Below are positions 33,018-44,870 of a stretch of DNA of 64,000 bases, piece by piece (position 1 is the stretch's first letter; every line of letters begins with the position of its first letter). The notes beneath the pieces are model-generated. The model had not been told where the DNA came from and ran no database searches. It saw only the letters and a program-made list of their open reading frames with translations. Position numbers and translations under genes: made by a program. The DNA is from Gavia stellata. Lineage: Eukaryota > Chordata > Aves > Gaviiformes > Gaviidae. Location of the stretch: positions 1,240,001 through 1,304,000 of the forward strand of contig NW_026776913.1 of NCBI RefSeq assembly GCF_030936135.1, in the 5' to 3' direction.

Positions 33018-33842
33018 GAACAAAGTGCAGCTGGAGAGGTCCAGACTGGACACGAGGAAAGAGAAATGTCACTCGAAGGGCAGTGCTGTGGTGTACGAAG
33101 TCACCCAGAAGGAGACTGGATCAACCCAAGGCTTTGTGTTGCAAGGGACAACGAGGAAGGATGGAGAGATATCAGTAAAGGAAGATGCTCAGGTGAGAGC
33201 CAGGTGGGGTAGCAGGGTGGATGTCTACAGCCTGCAGAGAGAGGTGCAGGTGTGGGAGACCACAGGACAGCCAATGGTGGAGATGAGAGAGGGATGGAGA
33301 AAGTCGGAAAAGCCCCCAACAGAGATCAGCTCTTTCCCTCCTCGGCTGTGGCTGTTGTCTCTGCCACTGACACCTATGAGGAAGCACCTTGTCCTTACAG
33401 CACTCGGGGCTCATTGCCTCCCCTTCCCCACCTGGGAGCCTGGGAGGTATCGTACCGTAGTCCTGCCCTGGGCATTGCCCATCCCCACATCACACCGCCC
33501 CAGGAAGAGCCCTGAGCAATGTGTGAGGGACCGGATCTCCCTTCCCAGGGGCTGGGGGTCAGAGCTTGGCCCTTTGCCTTTAGGTAACACATCCAGGGTT
33601 ACTCAGAATCTCTTCCTTCACATTGCCTTTGCCTACCTGTCATCACTGCCTGGAGTTTTCTGCTCTAAGCAGCCCCTGGGGAGGCTTTGTCAGCAATGTC
33701 CCTCCGTGGGACCCATTAACACTCCAAGAAACAGTGGAGATTGCATCAGACACTGACTTCTTGAGAGGTTTCTTCAACTCCCTGTCATTGTCTGAGGTTC
33801 ATGGACTGGGCACCAAACCCACCCGAGGGGTAATTAAAACAC
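33018..33842 (+). repeat. 0.85-kb four-copy unit, copy 2
   Basis: Near-identical to 60290-61115 and more distant from 18148-18990 and 37630-38475. It directly abuts the distal end of the inverted block U of OR3. A 243-codon open frame (33025-33756) is not conserved in the distant copies and is not called. Confidence 0.6.
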
Positions 33843-33843
33843 C

Positions 33844-35467
33844 TTGAGCTGCTCCTCTGCTGCTGAGCTGGGCCGGGCTCCTGGGACAGAGGGAGCTCAT
33901 GGCAAGCGGGCAGCACTGCGGAGAGACAGCTCTGCCCAGGAGCAGCTCCTCTGCAGAGCGCAGCAGGGCTGAGGGCACTGCCTGCAGGCACCGAGGGGAG
34001 AGGATCAAGGCAGAGAGAGGTTAAAGGCAGTCTGGGGTGGGAGGACAGAGGCGAGCTCACTGGAGGAGAAATCTTCACAGCTCTTGACACGGTAAGTCTC
34101 TGGGTGCAGGGCAATGCAGCTATAGTTCATGGAGGGCTCTCGTAAAGCGGGCATGGTACCCAGGAATCTCACTCCTGTATAGAGGAGGAGGAGGTGCCCC
34201 AGAGCAGGGCTTCCCTGCTGCAGCATCAGAGGGACAGGGCATGAGGGCTGCCTTCTGCCAGGGACGGCTGCAGGGTGTGAAGGTGGGTGTGCAGCCAGGG
34301 GTGCCCAGGGCTGTCCTTCCGAGCAGGGTCCCTGCACCCCCGGGGCTGGGTGCTGGGGCAGGGACTCTGCTGCCTGCCAGGGTCAGCACTCAGCCTGCCC
34401 GGGGAGCTCCCCACGGCGCTGTGGGGAGAAGCTGGGGGTGGAAGGAGAGAGCAGTGCAATGGCACGGTGCTTCTGCTGTTGAGAGGGTGCTGTGTGGGTC
34501 AGTTCTGCTCACAGCTCCAGATCACTCTGAGGATATTTGCAGAGGGTTGTTCTGAAGAGGGAGGTAAAGGCAGCATTCACCTGAAAGGGCAGGAGTCTGT
34601 GCTTTGACATTTCTCTGATTGGTTCTTGGGTGGGCAGTGCGTGATGGCAATTTATTTCTCTCTTCTGGAGAAGGCACAAACAGCCCAGTTCTTGTTAGCA
34701 CTTCTCTGAGCAGTTCTTTTGCTCACTGCACACACAGAGTCAGTTGCCCCTCTCTGTGAGTGGTTGTATCCTGCCCTCTCCATCACACCTCCACCTCTGG
34801 GCTGGGCTAGAGAAGCATTTTCAGAGCTGTCCTTTGAAACAGGACTACTCTGGTCTCATCAGAGTCCATGTTTTAGGGTTTTTTTAAAAGAGTAATTTGT
34901 GTGTGAAGTCATCTTCAAGGCAGCACAAGCGAAAGGACAGGGTGGATGGGAAAAGAACTGATAGACACTGCAGCTCTCCTGACTCTGCATTAAATTACAA
35001 AGAGCTGAGACCTTTTGCCTGTCCCATCTCAAGACTCTTCACATTTTCTGTCATAAAAAAGAGGATTTCTACCCCTAAAAAAACCACCTGCCAGATGTGA
35101 TGGTGTAAAAAAAAAACCACAGACAATATTGTCAAAAAGACATGCTAAGCCCCTCTTCCTCAGGGCACGTTCCTCTCAGTCATGAGTGCAGATATTCCAC
35201 TTTTCCATGAAAGGTGGATTATATCTGACATCCACTGTGATCATCGGAGCTGTCACAAACAAGCTCCCATGTACCCACTGCAGCAGAGCAAAGCTGACTC
35301 CTCAGCAGCAGAAGGGCAGAGCTCCTGCTCCTCACAGCACGCTCAGCCAGCACAAACTAGAGAAAGGAAATGCATTCCAACTGGGGGGGATTTCTGTGAA
35401 AAATGGAGAAGCTTTTCTCAGAGAAATCTGTCCTAACTTTTTTCCTGTCTTTTTCTTCTTTGGACAG
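33844..35467 (+). promoter_or_regulatory. block U (inverted), 5' flank of OR3
   Basis: Reverse complement of the OR2 block U (22404-24430), but missing the part matching about 23010-23430. It ends at the acceptor TTCTTCTTTGGACAG (AG at 35466-35467), 23 bases before the OR3 ATG. The likely role is promoter, non-coding exon and intron. The deletion shows that the missing 0.4 kb is not needed to keep the gene open. Confidence 0.5.
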
Positions 35468-35490
35468 AACCCCAGACCAAGAAACAGTAA

Positions 35491-36426
35491 ATGTCCAACA
35501 GAAGCTCCATCACTGAGTTCTTTCTCCTGGCATTCGCAGACATGCGTCAGCTGCAGCTCTTGCACTTCTGCCTCTTCCTGGGCATCTACCTGGCTGCCCT
35601 CCTGGGCAATGGCCTCATCATCACTGCCATAGCCTGTGACCACCACCTCCACAGCCCCATGTACTTCTTCCTCCTCAACCTCTCCCTCCTCGACCTGGGC
35701 TCCATCTCCACCACTCTCCCCAAAGCCATGGCCAATTCCCTCTGGGACACCAGGGCCATTTCCTATGCAGGATGTGCTGCCCAGGTCTTTCTGTTTCTCT
35801 TTTTCATGTCAGCAGAGTTTTATCTTCTCACCTTCATGTCCTACGACCGCTACATTGCCATCTGCAAACCCCTGCACTACGGGACCCTCCTGGGCAGCAG
35901 AGCTTGTGTCCACATGGCAGCAGCTGCCTGGGGCAGTGGGTTTCTCAATTCCCTTCTTCACACAGCCAATACATTTTCACTACCTCTCTGCAAAGGCAAT
36001 GCCGTGGACCAGTTCTTCGGTGAAATTCCACAGATCATCAAGCTCTCCTGCTCAGATGCCTACCTCACGGAAATTGGGCTTCTTGTGGTTACTGCCTGTT
36101 TAGTCCTTGGGGTTTTTGTTTTCATTGTGCTGTCCTATGTGCAGATCTTGAGGGCCGTTCTGAGGATCCCCTCTGAGCAGGGACAGCACAAAGCCTTTTC
36201 CACGTGCCTCCCTCACCTGGCTGTGGTTTCCCTGTTTCTCATCACTGCAGTGTTTGCCCACCTGAAGCCCCCCTCTATCTCCTCCCCATCCCTGGACCTG
36301 GTGGTGGCAGTTCTGTACTCGGTGATGCCTCCAGCAGTGAACCCCCTCATCTACAGCATGAGGAACCAGGAGCTCAAGAATGCCTTATGGAACCTGACCC
36401 CATGGATGCTGTTTCACAGAAAATAA
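35491..36426 (+). CDS. OR3, OR14-like olfactory receptor lacking a conserved loop-2 Cys
   Basis: An intact 311-residue odorant GPCR starting MSNRSSITEF (sequon N3-R-S). The start is fixed by the paralogues and by the acceptor just upstream; an in-frame TAA precedes the ATG. Motifs are PMYFF (TM2), YAGCAAQ (Cys95), SYDRYIAIC (TM3 end), KAFSTCLPH (TM6) and NPLIYSMRN (TM7). Codon 177 is GGT (36019-36021), giving FFGEIP where all the other receptors here have FFCEIP. That Cys normally bonds with the TM3 Cys, so folding or ligand loop structure may be changed, or this may be an early step toward a pseudogene. It is head-to-head with OR2. Block A' begins only 23 bases after its stop. Confidence 0.93.
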   Translation: MSNRSSITEFFLLAFADMRQLQLLHFCLFLGIYLAALLGNGLIITAIACDHHLHSPMYFFLLNLSLLDLGSISTTLPKAMANSLWDTRAISYAGCAAQVFLFLFFMSAEFYLLTFMSYDRYIAICKPLHYGTLLGSRACVHMAAAAWGSGFLNSLLHTANTFSLPLCKGNAVDQFFGEIPQIIKLSCSDAYLTEIGLLVVTACLVLGVFVFIVLSYVQILRAVLRIPSEQGQHKAFSTCLPHLAVVSLFLITAVFAHLKPPSISSPSLDLVVAVLYSVMPPAVNPLIYSMRNQELKNALWNLTPWMLFHRK

Positions 36427-36839
36427 CCTGGCTCCCCTCCTCTCCATGGATGCAGCACTGGGATGTGCTTCATTGAACGGACGTCCCCGTGTCCATTCCT
36501 CATGCCGTGGAGCATCTCAGACGAGTGCAGAGCAGGGCGATACACCGCAGGGCTGAGGTGCCTCCCAGCCTCTGGGAGCAGCAGCAGGAGGTCAGATTGA
36601 CACTGTGACTGCTGCAGTGCACTGCCTCTGCACGTGCAAGGCAAGGACTCCACTCTCTGATCACCCTTGTGTGTACGAGGATTGCAAGAGACCAGCTGAG
36701 ACATGGGCACCTGGCAGAGCTCCGACATTTCTGTGTGTGACTCCAAGAACAAATTTCCATTTTCCCAGCTACATTCATCTCAGCTGCCTTGGACAGGCTC
36801 ATTGCAAGTGCTCCTGACTGCTACGTCACCCTTGCCTGT

Positions 36840-37275
36840 GATTCTGGATTGTGACCTCAAAAGTGCCGGAGCAATCATGGAGGTTCTGTGGTCCTTGGAA
36901 AAAGCAGACGTCAAACCCCTCTTCAAGAAGGGCAGGGATGAGGACTGACAGAATTGCAAGTGGCCTGCCTACCTCAGACTCTAGGAGGACATGGGGCAAG
37001 TCGTCCTGCAGCCATCTCCAGGCCCTTGAAGGACAAGAAAGGCATTGCTGAACCAGAATGGTTAGGGGAAACGAGGGCACGTTGTGTACTTGGCCTTTTG
37101 CAAGGCCTTTGACATCATCTCCCAGAGTCTCCTTAGAGCCGGATTGATGCTCTCCAGGATGAAGAAGTGGATGGTAGGGTGGGTGGGAAGTTGGCTGGAT
37201 GGTGAGGCCCAAATGTCATCAGCAGTACAAAGTCTTTTTAGAAGCCAGTCATACCCAGAATCCCTCAGTGATTAG
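36840..37275 (+). mobile_element. CR1-type LINE RT fragment (A' copy)
   Basis: Plus-strand LEKADVKPLFKKGRDED and YLAFCKAFDIISQSLLRA, about 97% identical by eye to the inverted copy at 19310-19760. Confidence 0.75.
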
Positions 37276-37417
37276 CATTTGGGCCAAGACTCTTGAATGT
37301 CCTTATTATCCCCCCACATGGTGGAGCCCCATCCAGGAAGAGGGCATGGATATGGGTTGGCATGTGCCTTCTGCCTGAGTACCTGATGGGACAGCAGCAG
37401 GCATAGGGCTTGTTTGT

Positions 37418-37481
37418 GCCTATCCAAGAAGCTGAAAGGCCAGGGAAAAGCCTATCCAAGAAGCTGAAAGGCCAGGGAAAA
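37418..37481. repeat. 32-bp tandem duplication specific to A'
   Basis: The unit GCCTATCCAAGAAGCTGAAA (first 20 of 32 bases) occurs at 37418 and 37450. The left arm has one unit near 19145-19180, so the duplication is younger than the A/A' event. Confidence 0.9.
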
Positions 37482-37629
37482 GGCACGTGGTTTAGAAGAT
37501 CACGGTAAGGTTACTTTTGTCAGCTCAGGTGAAAGGCCACAAGAAGGCTGATGAGTTAGGTTGCCTGCTTGGAAGGTGCTTTCTGAGAATTTTGAGCTTT
37601 CCTTGGAGGTGGGAAAAAGCAGGAGAGAG

Positions 37630-38475
37630 GAAAGCTGCTACAAAGTGCAGCTTGGAAAGTGGAGCCTGGACATGAGGAAGAAGAAATATCACTCGAAGGG
37701 TAGGGCTGTGGTGCAAGAGGTCACCCAGTGAGAGCTGGTGATCAGACCGTGGCTTTGTGTTTCAACGAACGGCCAGTGAGGGTGGTGAGATGTCAGTGAA
37801 GGCAGAGAAATGTCCAGGGGAGAGCAAGGTGGAGAAGCAAGATGGATGTCTACAGCCTGCAGGAAAACAGGGGCAGGTGTGGGACAGCCTGCGATGGAAA
37901 CTGCCAAGGGCACTGGCCAGGCTGGAAGACACGAACAGAACCCAGGTCTTTGTCCTCTGGGCTATGGCAGTTGTCTGTGCCACCAAGGGCTGTGAGAAGA
38001 CATGTTGTCCTCATGGCACTGGAGCCTCATTTCCTCCTTGCAACCCCATGGGGAAGCTGGGAGTGTTGTTCCATTGTCCTGCACTGGGCATTGCAGACCC
38101 CACATCCACTGCCCCAGGAAGGGCCCTGACCCACGTGTGAGGGACAGGATCCCCCTTCCCATGGGCCGGGGGTCAGGGCTTGGCCTTTGTGCTCCATGTA
38201 ACAATCCAAGGGCTTTGTCAGCATCAGAGCCACCTGCACAGAGCCTTTGCCTACCTGCAATCACAGCCTCCAATTATCGGCTCTAACGAGTCCCTGGGGA
38301 GGCTTTGTCAGTAATGGCCCTCAGTGGGGCCCAGTAATGCTTCAGAGTAGTTTAGGTTTTTCTTCTGCCTTTGTCTCCTTGAGGGGATTGTTCAGTCTCT
38401 TCTCAGTACCTGAGGCTCCTGGACTCAGCACTACATACACCATGGGGCTCATTAAAATGCAGAAAGCGCTAACGA
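37630..38475 (+). repeat. 0.85-kb four-copy unit, copy 3
   Basis: Inverted partner of 18148-18990 and distant relative of 33018-33842. It ends with CATTAAAATGCAGAAAGCG. Confidence 0.6.
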
Positions 38476-40470
38476 GCTATGCCTCTTCTATAGTTTTCTT
38501 CAGGTCTTTAACATTTGTATAGCCAATTAGAGAGGTAGGCACCTACCCTGAAGTAGCATAGCTAGCTCAACCTTTTCAATGAGCAATCTGAAGATGTGAT
38601 AGGAGAATTCTCCAGTTGATATGGATGCAGAATGTCTCCTAAAGAGGTGTGGACAGGTAGGAAAAGCAGTCCCTTGAGGCCAGACACGGTATGGACAACC
38701 TTGCTCCTCACCTCTCCAACCCTGCCATTGCTCTCGTTGGCCACCAGGGACTTGCATCACTTTTCTTTACATCAGACTTCTCCACCAAAGTCTGCAGCTG
38801 AATATTACAGCTGCTTTGCAGCAATTCCTACCTGCTCTCCGTGGAGAACTGCCATGGAAACAGGGTTCTTTAATTGGGGGAAAGAAAAAAGAAGAAAAAG
38901 TAAAACACAAGAGAACTTAATCCACAATAAACACAATTCTCAGCTGTATGGTTACTTTTGGCAGCTTCCAACGAGGTTCACCACCCCAACTGAAGAGTTG
39001 CCTATAGGGACTATGAGGGAGAGTACTGAAAGACAATGACGCTTTACCTCCCTGGAGCTCAAAGCAGGGTGATAGGTGAGAGGGATCTGAATGATCAAAG
39101 AGTAAGAGGAGGAAAACCTCTGGAGAACAGTGGAAAGTGCGCATGTCCAGATAGGCTTCTGGAGAGATGACTTCAGACATGGGTAGTTTGATGAGGACAG
39201 GCAGAAACACCTGGAAGGTTAGGGAGATTAAACACGCAGCATGACACACAGAGTACTGGCAATGCAAGCACCGGGCAAGATCAGGATTTCTTCTCCCGCA
39301 ATAAATACACAGTCTCAAAAGGCACATATTGGCAGGATGGAAAATACAGTGACATTTTATTGAAAGTACTGAAACATTGCAGCTGGTAAAAAGGTGCTGG
39401 GTTTTTTTTCTTTCTTTTTTTAAAGTATTGAGAGCAGTTCCCAGGTTTTCAGGCAGAGCTCCGGGGTCTGACCATAAGCAGCCAGTGCCACCTCGAGAGC
39501 TGTATCTGAGGTACTTGCCGGGGCATGTAAAGGACCACTTCCCCTCCTGGTCCAGACCTATGGCCTTACCAGTACCAGAGCCCCGAGACCCCACAGTTTC
39601 TCCAGGCGATGCTTTGGACCACCCGTTCCCTCCAGGAGTCAACTCCCAGAGCCCCGGCGCTCTCTGGCATGTGGACCAGACTTAAGGTCTCTCTGGTACC
39701 TCCTTCCCAGGCCCCTTATCCTTCTCGCTGGCTAATCCAGCTTGATGTTGGCTAGCAGTTACACACACTGACACGCACATCCACATGATATGCATGCAGT
39801 TGGGTCTCTCCAGTGGCTGCCCCTTGGGCACGTGAGCCCCTCTGACTTGTGGTCCCCCCTCCAGGGGCTGGCACTCACACCTCCACACGCACAAAGAGCA
39901 CAGATCCCCCTCACCCCAGCAAGTAGTGAAATGGAGTTTAACAAGTAGGCAGGACAGGCTGGGGCCATCAGTTGCAGGTCACGGCCGGACAAGTGTACTT
40001 ATCAGCAACCTCCTTCATCGTGACTGGTTATTTTTAGCCCTACTTCATCCCCAAACAACCTCGATTCCTTTCCTTCCCTGCCATCGGTCCTTTCCTCGAA
40101 ATCCCATCGGAAGTCTTCATTATGTGACATTGGAACCGGGTTTGCAGATCCACTTTCAAGAAGACAAAGACAAAAAGTATGAGTAAAAGCATGATCATTC
40201 AATTGCAGTAGCTGAATCTACTCATGACCCCTGCAGTAAGGGGAAGCCCCGGGACCTGGCAGGGGAGCAGCAGGGGATTACCAGGCACAGCCGAGTGTCT
40301 GCCCATGGTCAAGGCTTCAGCAAGGGGTCGATCTCAAAGGGTTTTTTCCTAGGAAGCAGGGAGGGTAGGCTGTACGTGCACACCCTGAACTGTGATATCT
40401 TCTATAGCTGTGTGGAGTCAACAAGATGTGTGTCCACTTTAGCAAGTGTCTTTGCCTCATAAGCGGAAGC
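38476..40470. other. block A' spacer with unrecognised 241-codon open frame
   Basis: The minus-strand frame 38917-39642 is the longer equivalent of the left-arm frame at 16879-17508. It contains CIYC/CLHC pairs, and AATAAA is nearby on the minus strand (39356-39361). No family is recognised. About 0.17 kb (39645-39815) and 0.32 kb (40215-40540) are absent from the left arm. Confidence 0.45.
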
Positions 40471-41100
40471 TCGCTAAATTTCTGGCCATGTAGTATCTGC
40501 AATGGCATCAACATCTTCAAGGGCGTCTCCATCGGTAGTTGCATTGGAAACTGGACTTGCATCTTCAATGCCATCTGCTGTGGTATCTGCAGCTGCAATG
40601 GTGTCTGACACAGCACCTGCATCTCCGGTGGTGTCTGTAATGGTATCTGCATCTGCCATGGCATCTCCAGTGGCATCGATGCCGGTACCTTCAAAGGAAT
40701 CTTCAAAGGCACCTGCATCTCCAATGGTGTCTGCATCTGCCATGGTATCTGCAATGGCACCTGCATCCTCAATAGCATCTCCATCAGCAATTGCATCTGA
40801 AAGTGTATTTCCATCTGCAGTGGCATCTGCACCAGCATTGGCAATGTTATCCACAATGGTATCTCCATCCGCAGTGATGGCTGCATTGGAGAGCTGTAGC
40901 TGACAGGACAGTTGCACACCCAGCATTCCAGATGCAGATACCTTTGCAGATGCCGTGGCAGATTCTTTCCCACTGCAGATGCAGAGGCCATTGCAGATAC
41001 TGATCCCGTTGCAGCTATCCATAGCATCACACACCCCCATGCAGATACCAACACCATTACAGATGCACACACAGCACAGCGGGCATTATCCCCCCTCCTC
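40471..41100. repeat. hexamer-registered minisatellite (right copy)
   Basis: Inverted partner of 15955-16530, longer at its left end. Three overlapping frames are open: minus 40317-41105 (262 codons), minus 40474-41070 (198) and plus 40502-40903 (133). Openness on both strands points to repeat structure rather than coding. Confidence 0.8.
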
Positions 41101-42824
41101 AGCACCGCTCAGAACACATATACACAACACCGCGCTGCGTACGGGGTCTCAGGAAGAAGTGACCTCTTGCTGGCCTCTGTCCTCTACTGGCCTCTGACTC
41201 CGGTTCCCACAGGCCCTGCCCTCCTCCTGCCTCCCCAAGGGGCCAAGGAGCTCAGAACTGGGAGAAAGCGGGCACAACGCTGCTAAAGAAACCTTCTGCT
41301 GGGGATAAGCAAGTTGAGTCCTGCATGGAAAGGAGGCACGGTCATCTCTGTGAGGGCAAAAATACCCTCCTGACCACTGCAACAGCCTCACTCACAGCCA
41401 ATACTGCATTTGGTGGACAGGGACAAAAGAAATCCATTCACTGCCTCCAACACGGAAACAGCTTCAACATGGACCTGACTAGAGTTTTCCCCACCCTCTT
41501 GCAGAAGGGGATAAGGAGCCACCAAGAAAATCACAGAATCACAGAATGAGAGGGGTTGCAAGGGACCTCTGGAGATCATCTAGTCCAACCCCCCCACCAG
41601 AGGAGGTTCACCTACAGCAGATTGCACAGGAATGCTTCCACGTGAGTTTTGAATATCTCCAGAGAAGAAGACTCCAAAACCTCTCTGGGCAGATTGTTCC
41701 AGGGCTCTGACACCCTCAAAGGAAAGAAGTTCCTCCTCATGTTAAGATGGAACTTCCTATGACCATGTTTGTGCCCACTACCTCTTGACCTGTCACTGGG
41801 CACCACTGAAAAAAGACTGGCCCCATCCTCCTGGCACCCACCCCTTAACTATTTCTAAGCATTGATAAGATCCCCCTCAGTCTTCTCTTCTCCAGACTAG
41901 AAAGACCCAAGACCCTCAGTCTTTCCTCCTAAGAAAGATGTTCCACTCCCCTAATCATCTTCGTAGCCCTTTGCTGGACCCTCTCCAGCAGCTCCCTGTC
42001 CTTGAACTGGGGAGCCCAGAACAGGACACAGTTCTCCAGATGCGGCCTCACCAGGGCAGAGTAGAGGGGGAGGATAACCTCCCTCGTCCTGCTAGCCACA
42101 GTCTTCCGGATGCAGCCCAGAATGCCATTGGCCTTCTTGGCTACAAGGGCACATTGGTGGCTCGTGGTCATCCTGTTGTCCCCCAGGACTCCCAGGTCCC
42201 TTTCCACAGAGCTGCTCTCCAGCAGCTCAGCCCCTAACCTGTGCTGATGCAGGGGGTTATTCTACCCCCGGTGCAGTGCCCTACACTTGCCTTTGCTGAA
42301 TTTCATCAGGTTCCTCTCTGCCCAACTCTCCAGCCTGTCCAGGTCACGCTGAATGGCAGCGCAGCCTTCCGCCGTATCCACCACTCCTCCCAGTTTTGTG
42401 CCTTCAGCAAACTTGCTGAGGGCACACTCTATCCCTTCATCCAGGTCATTGCTGAATATATTGAACAGGACTGGACCCAGTACTGACCCCTGGGGAACAC
42501 CACTTGTGACAGACCTCCAACTAGACTCTGGGCCACTAATCACAGCCCTCGGAGCTCTGTCTATCAGCCAGTTCCAAATCCACCCCACTGTCCATTCCAT
42601 CACACTTCCTAAGCTTGCCTCTGAGGATGATGTGGGAGACGGTGTCGAAAGCCTTGCTGAAGCCAAGGCAGACCACATCCACTGCCCTCCCCGCATCTAT
42701 CCATCCAGACATGTCATCGTAGGAGGCTATCAGATTGGTCAGACATTACTTTTCTTGGTGAATCCATGTTGACTACTTCTGATAACCTTCTTTTCCTCCT
42801 GGTGCTTTGAGGTGACGCCCAGAA

Positions 42825-43435
42825 CGAGCAGCACAGGGAATAAACACGAAGAATTGGAGATCTGTGTGCGGTCGCAGGGCCATGATCTCATTGCAATGAC
42901 TGAGACATGGTGGGGTAGCTCACATGACTGGAATGTTGTCATGGATGGCTGTGTTCTTTTTAGGAAAGATAGGCCAGCAAGGGGAGGTGGTGGAGTTGCT
43001 CTTTATGTGGAGAGTGCAACTGGAATGTATCGAGCTCTCCCTGGGGGCAGATGAGGAGCGAGTTGAGAGCTTGTGGGTAAGGATTAAGGGGCAGGCTGAC
43101 ATGAGAGATGCTGTTGTGGGTGTTGATTACAGGCCACCTGATCAGGGTGGGGAAAATGATGAGGCCTTCTACAGAGAGCTGAGAGTCATCTCACCATCAC
43201 AGGTCTCAGTTCTCCTGCGAGATTTCACTCACCCTGATACCTGCTGGGAAGTCTTCACAGCCAGGCATTTACAGTCCGGGAGGTTCCCCCAGTGTATTGA
43301 TGATAACTTTTTGACTCAGGTGGTGGAGGAGCCAACAAGGAGAGGTGTTCTACTGGACCTAGTACTGACAAACAAAGAGTGACTGGTGAGGGACATGAAG
43401 GTTGGGGGCACCCTCGGCTGTACTGGGCCAAAGCT
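42825..43435 (+). mobile_element. inverted CR1 endonuclease segment (A' copy)
   Basis: Plus-strand NKHEELEICVRSQGHDL, MTETWWGSSHDW, VDYRPPDQGGENDEAFY and DNFLTQVVEEPTRRGVLLDL. It is opposite to the rest of its CR1, as in block A. Confidence 0.85.
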
Positions 43436-43950
43436 TCTAGTTCCTCTTGTTTATTCTGCATGCTGCACGCATTAGTATAAACACACTTCAAATGTGCTCC
43501 ATTGTACTCAGCACATCGTGGAGCAGACTGAAGGACCTCGCTAGCACAGCATCCCTCCAACATTGGTGTGCCCCCCCCAGGTTTATCTCTGGTGAGCCTG
43601 GTTTTATCCCTTTCCCCCTTCAAATCCAATTTAAAGCTCTTTCAAGGAGCCCTGCTAGCTCCTCGGCAAAGATTCTTTTCCTCTTCTGGGACAGGTGTAC
43701 CCCATCTGTTGACAGCAGGCCTGGTGTTGTGTAGATCGACTCATGATCAAAAATCCCCAAATCCTGCTGGTGACACCAGGCTCAGAGCCAGGTATTGATC
43801 TGCTGGCTCGTCCTGTTTCTTTCTTCATCATTTCCTGCAACTGGAAGGACAGAGGAGAGCACTACTTGTGCCTCTGATCCCTTAACCAGTCATCCCAAGG
43901 CCCTGAATTCTCTCTTGATTGCCCTTGGACTTCTTATTGCAACTTATTGG

Positions 43951-44122
43951 AACAGGCTGCCCAGGGAGGTGATGGAGTCACCAGCACTGGAGGGGTTCCA
44001 GGAACCTGTGGACGTGGCACTGCGGGACATGTTTAGTGGGCATGGTGGTGTTGTGGTGATGGTTGGACCTGGTGATCTTACAGGTCTTTTCCAACCTTAA
44101 TGATTCTGTGATTCTGTGATTC
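43951..44122 (+). mobile_element. nested antisense CR1 3' fragment (A' copy)
   Basis: Mirror of 12945-13121: AACAGGCTGCCCAGGGAGG to GATTCTGTGATTCTGTGATTC, splitting the CR1 ORF1 esterase. Confidence 0.9.
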
Positions 44123-44870
44123 ATTGCTGCTGACATGAAAAAGCAAGAATGGATGATAATGCGAGGGCTGTACCAGGGTAGGAATTTTTCCCATCACATC
44201 TTTAACGCAGACCCTAGGGAGGCAGCAGACTTCCCAAAGAAGTGGGTCCAGTCTGCCTGTTGGGCCTTCTGTTCCCCTCAGGAGAGAGTCTCCTATGACA
44301 GTGGCCCATCTTTTTCTCTTTATGGAAGTGGTTTTGACACAGGGAGTAGTCTGACTTAACCTTGGGGACACCTTCAACCTAGATGAAACTTCGTCCTCGT
44401 CATTATTGGGTTCCACTTGCAGATTCTCGTACCTGTTGTGCAAGGACACCTGGGAAGGTGGGGTAGTGATGGAGGAGATGCGTCTGTTGTGCCAGGCAGG
44501 AACCTGTCGCCGTTTCCCCCTATCCCTTGAGTGACCGCGTTCAGCCAGGTGGAGAGAGGATAGGGAATCCTCCATATGATGTGTCTGGTCTGCCTGACAG
44601 GCTTGTTCCAGGAAAGGTAGGGTGTGTTTCCAGCATGTTCCCAATGGACCTCTGTCTGCAAAGACTCGACAGTCACAGTGGATGCAGAGTTTAGAGAGGC
44701 CATGGCGTTCTGCTGGGTAGATACCATATCTCCCTGGTCAAGCCAGTGGAGTTACAGCGCCCTTCCTGCACGCCCTTCCACGTGAACTGCCCCGCAAACT
44801 GCCGTGCCACGCCCTTTCTGATGCACCACACCGCATTTGTCTGCCCTGCTCGTGGTACTCCCTAGGGTTT

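Larger units (their letters stand above)
21480..36426 (+). repeat. segmental duplication block B (left copy)
   Basis: From OR2 through OR3, this 15-kb stretch recurs in the same orientation at about 46.46-63.78 kb (B'). Shared order: OR(-), block U, spacer, CR1, 108-bp tandem repeat, OR pseudogene, second OR pseudogene, 0.85-kb unit, inverted block U, OR(+). The right copy is longer by two pieces of about 1.1 kb each (near 54.27-55.42 kb and 56.52-57.63 kb) and smaller indels. Confidence 0.88.
41528..44870 (-). mobile_element. near full-length, rearranged CR1 LINE (A' copy)
   Basis: Mirror of 12200-15528. From the 3' end (ATCACAGAATCACAGAATGAG at 41532) it reads back through RT (minus 42262-42696 with [15 protein letters not shown]; the FADD-type box reads FAEG), the flipped endonuclease piece (plus, about 42825-43435), the ORF2 start, the ORF1 esterase halves, the nested antisense CR1 fragment (43951-44122) and the 5' region. 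The RT core has lost the catalytic Asp pair here but keeps SADD in the left copy, so the copies are decaying separately. Confidence 0.9.

Noticed and set aside
33025-33756. 243-codon frame as a gene
   Set aside because: It lies within the four-copy repeat unit; the partner frame in B' is shorter and the A-type copies do not preserve it.
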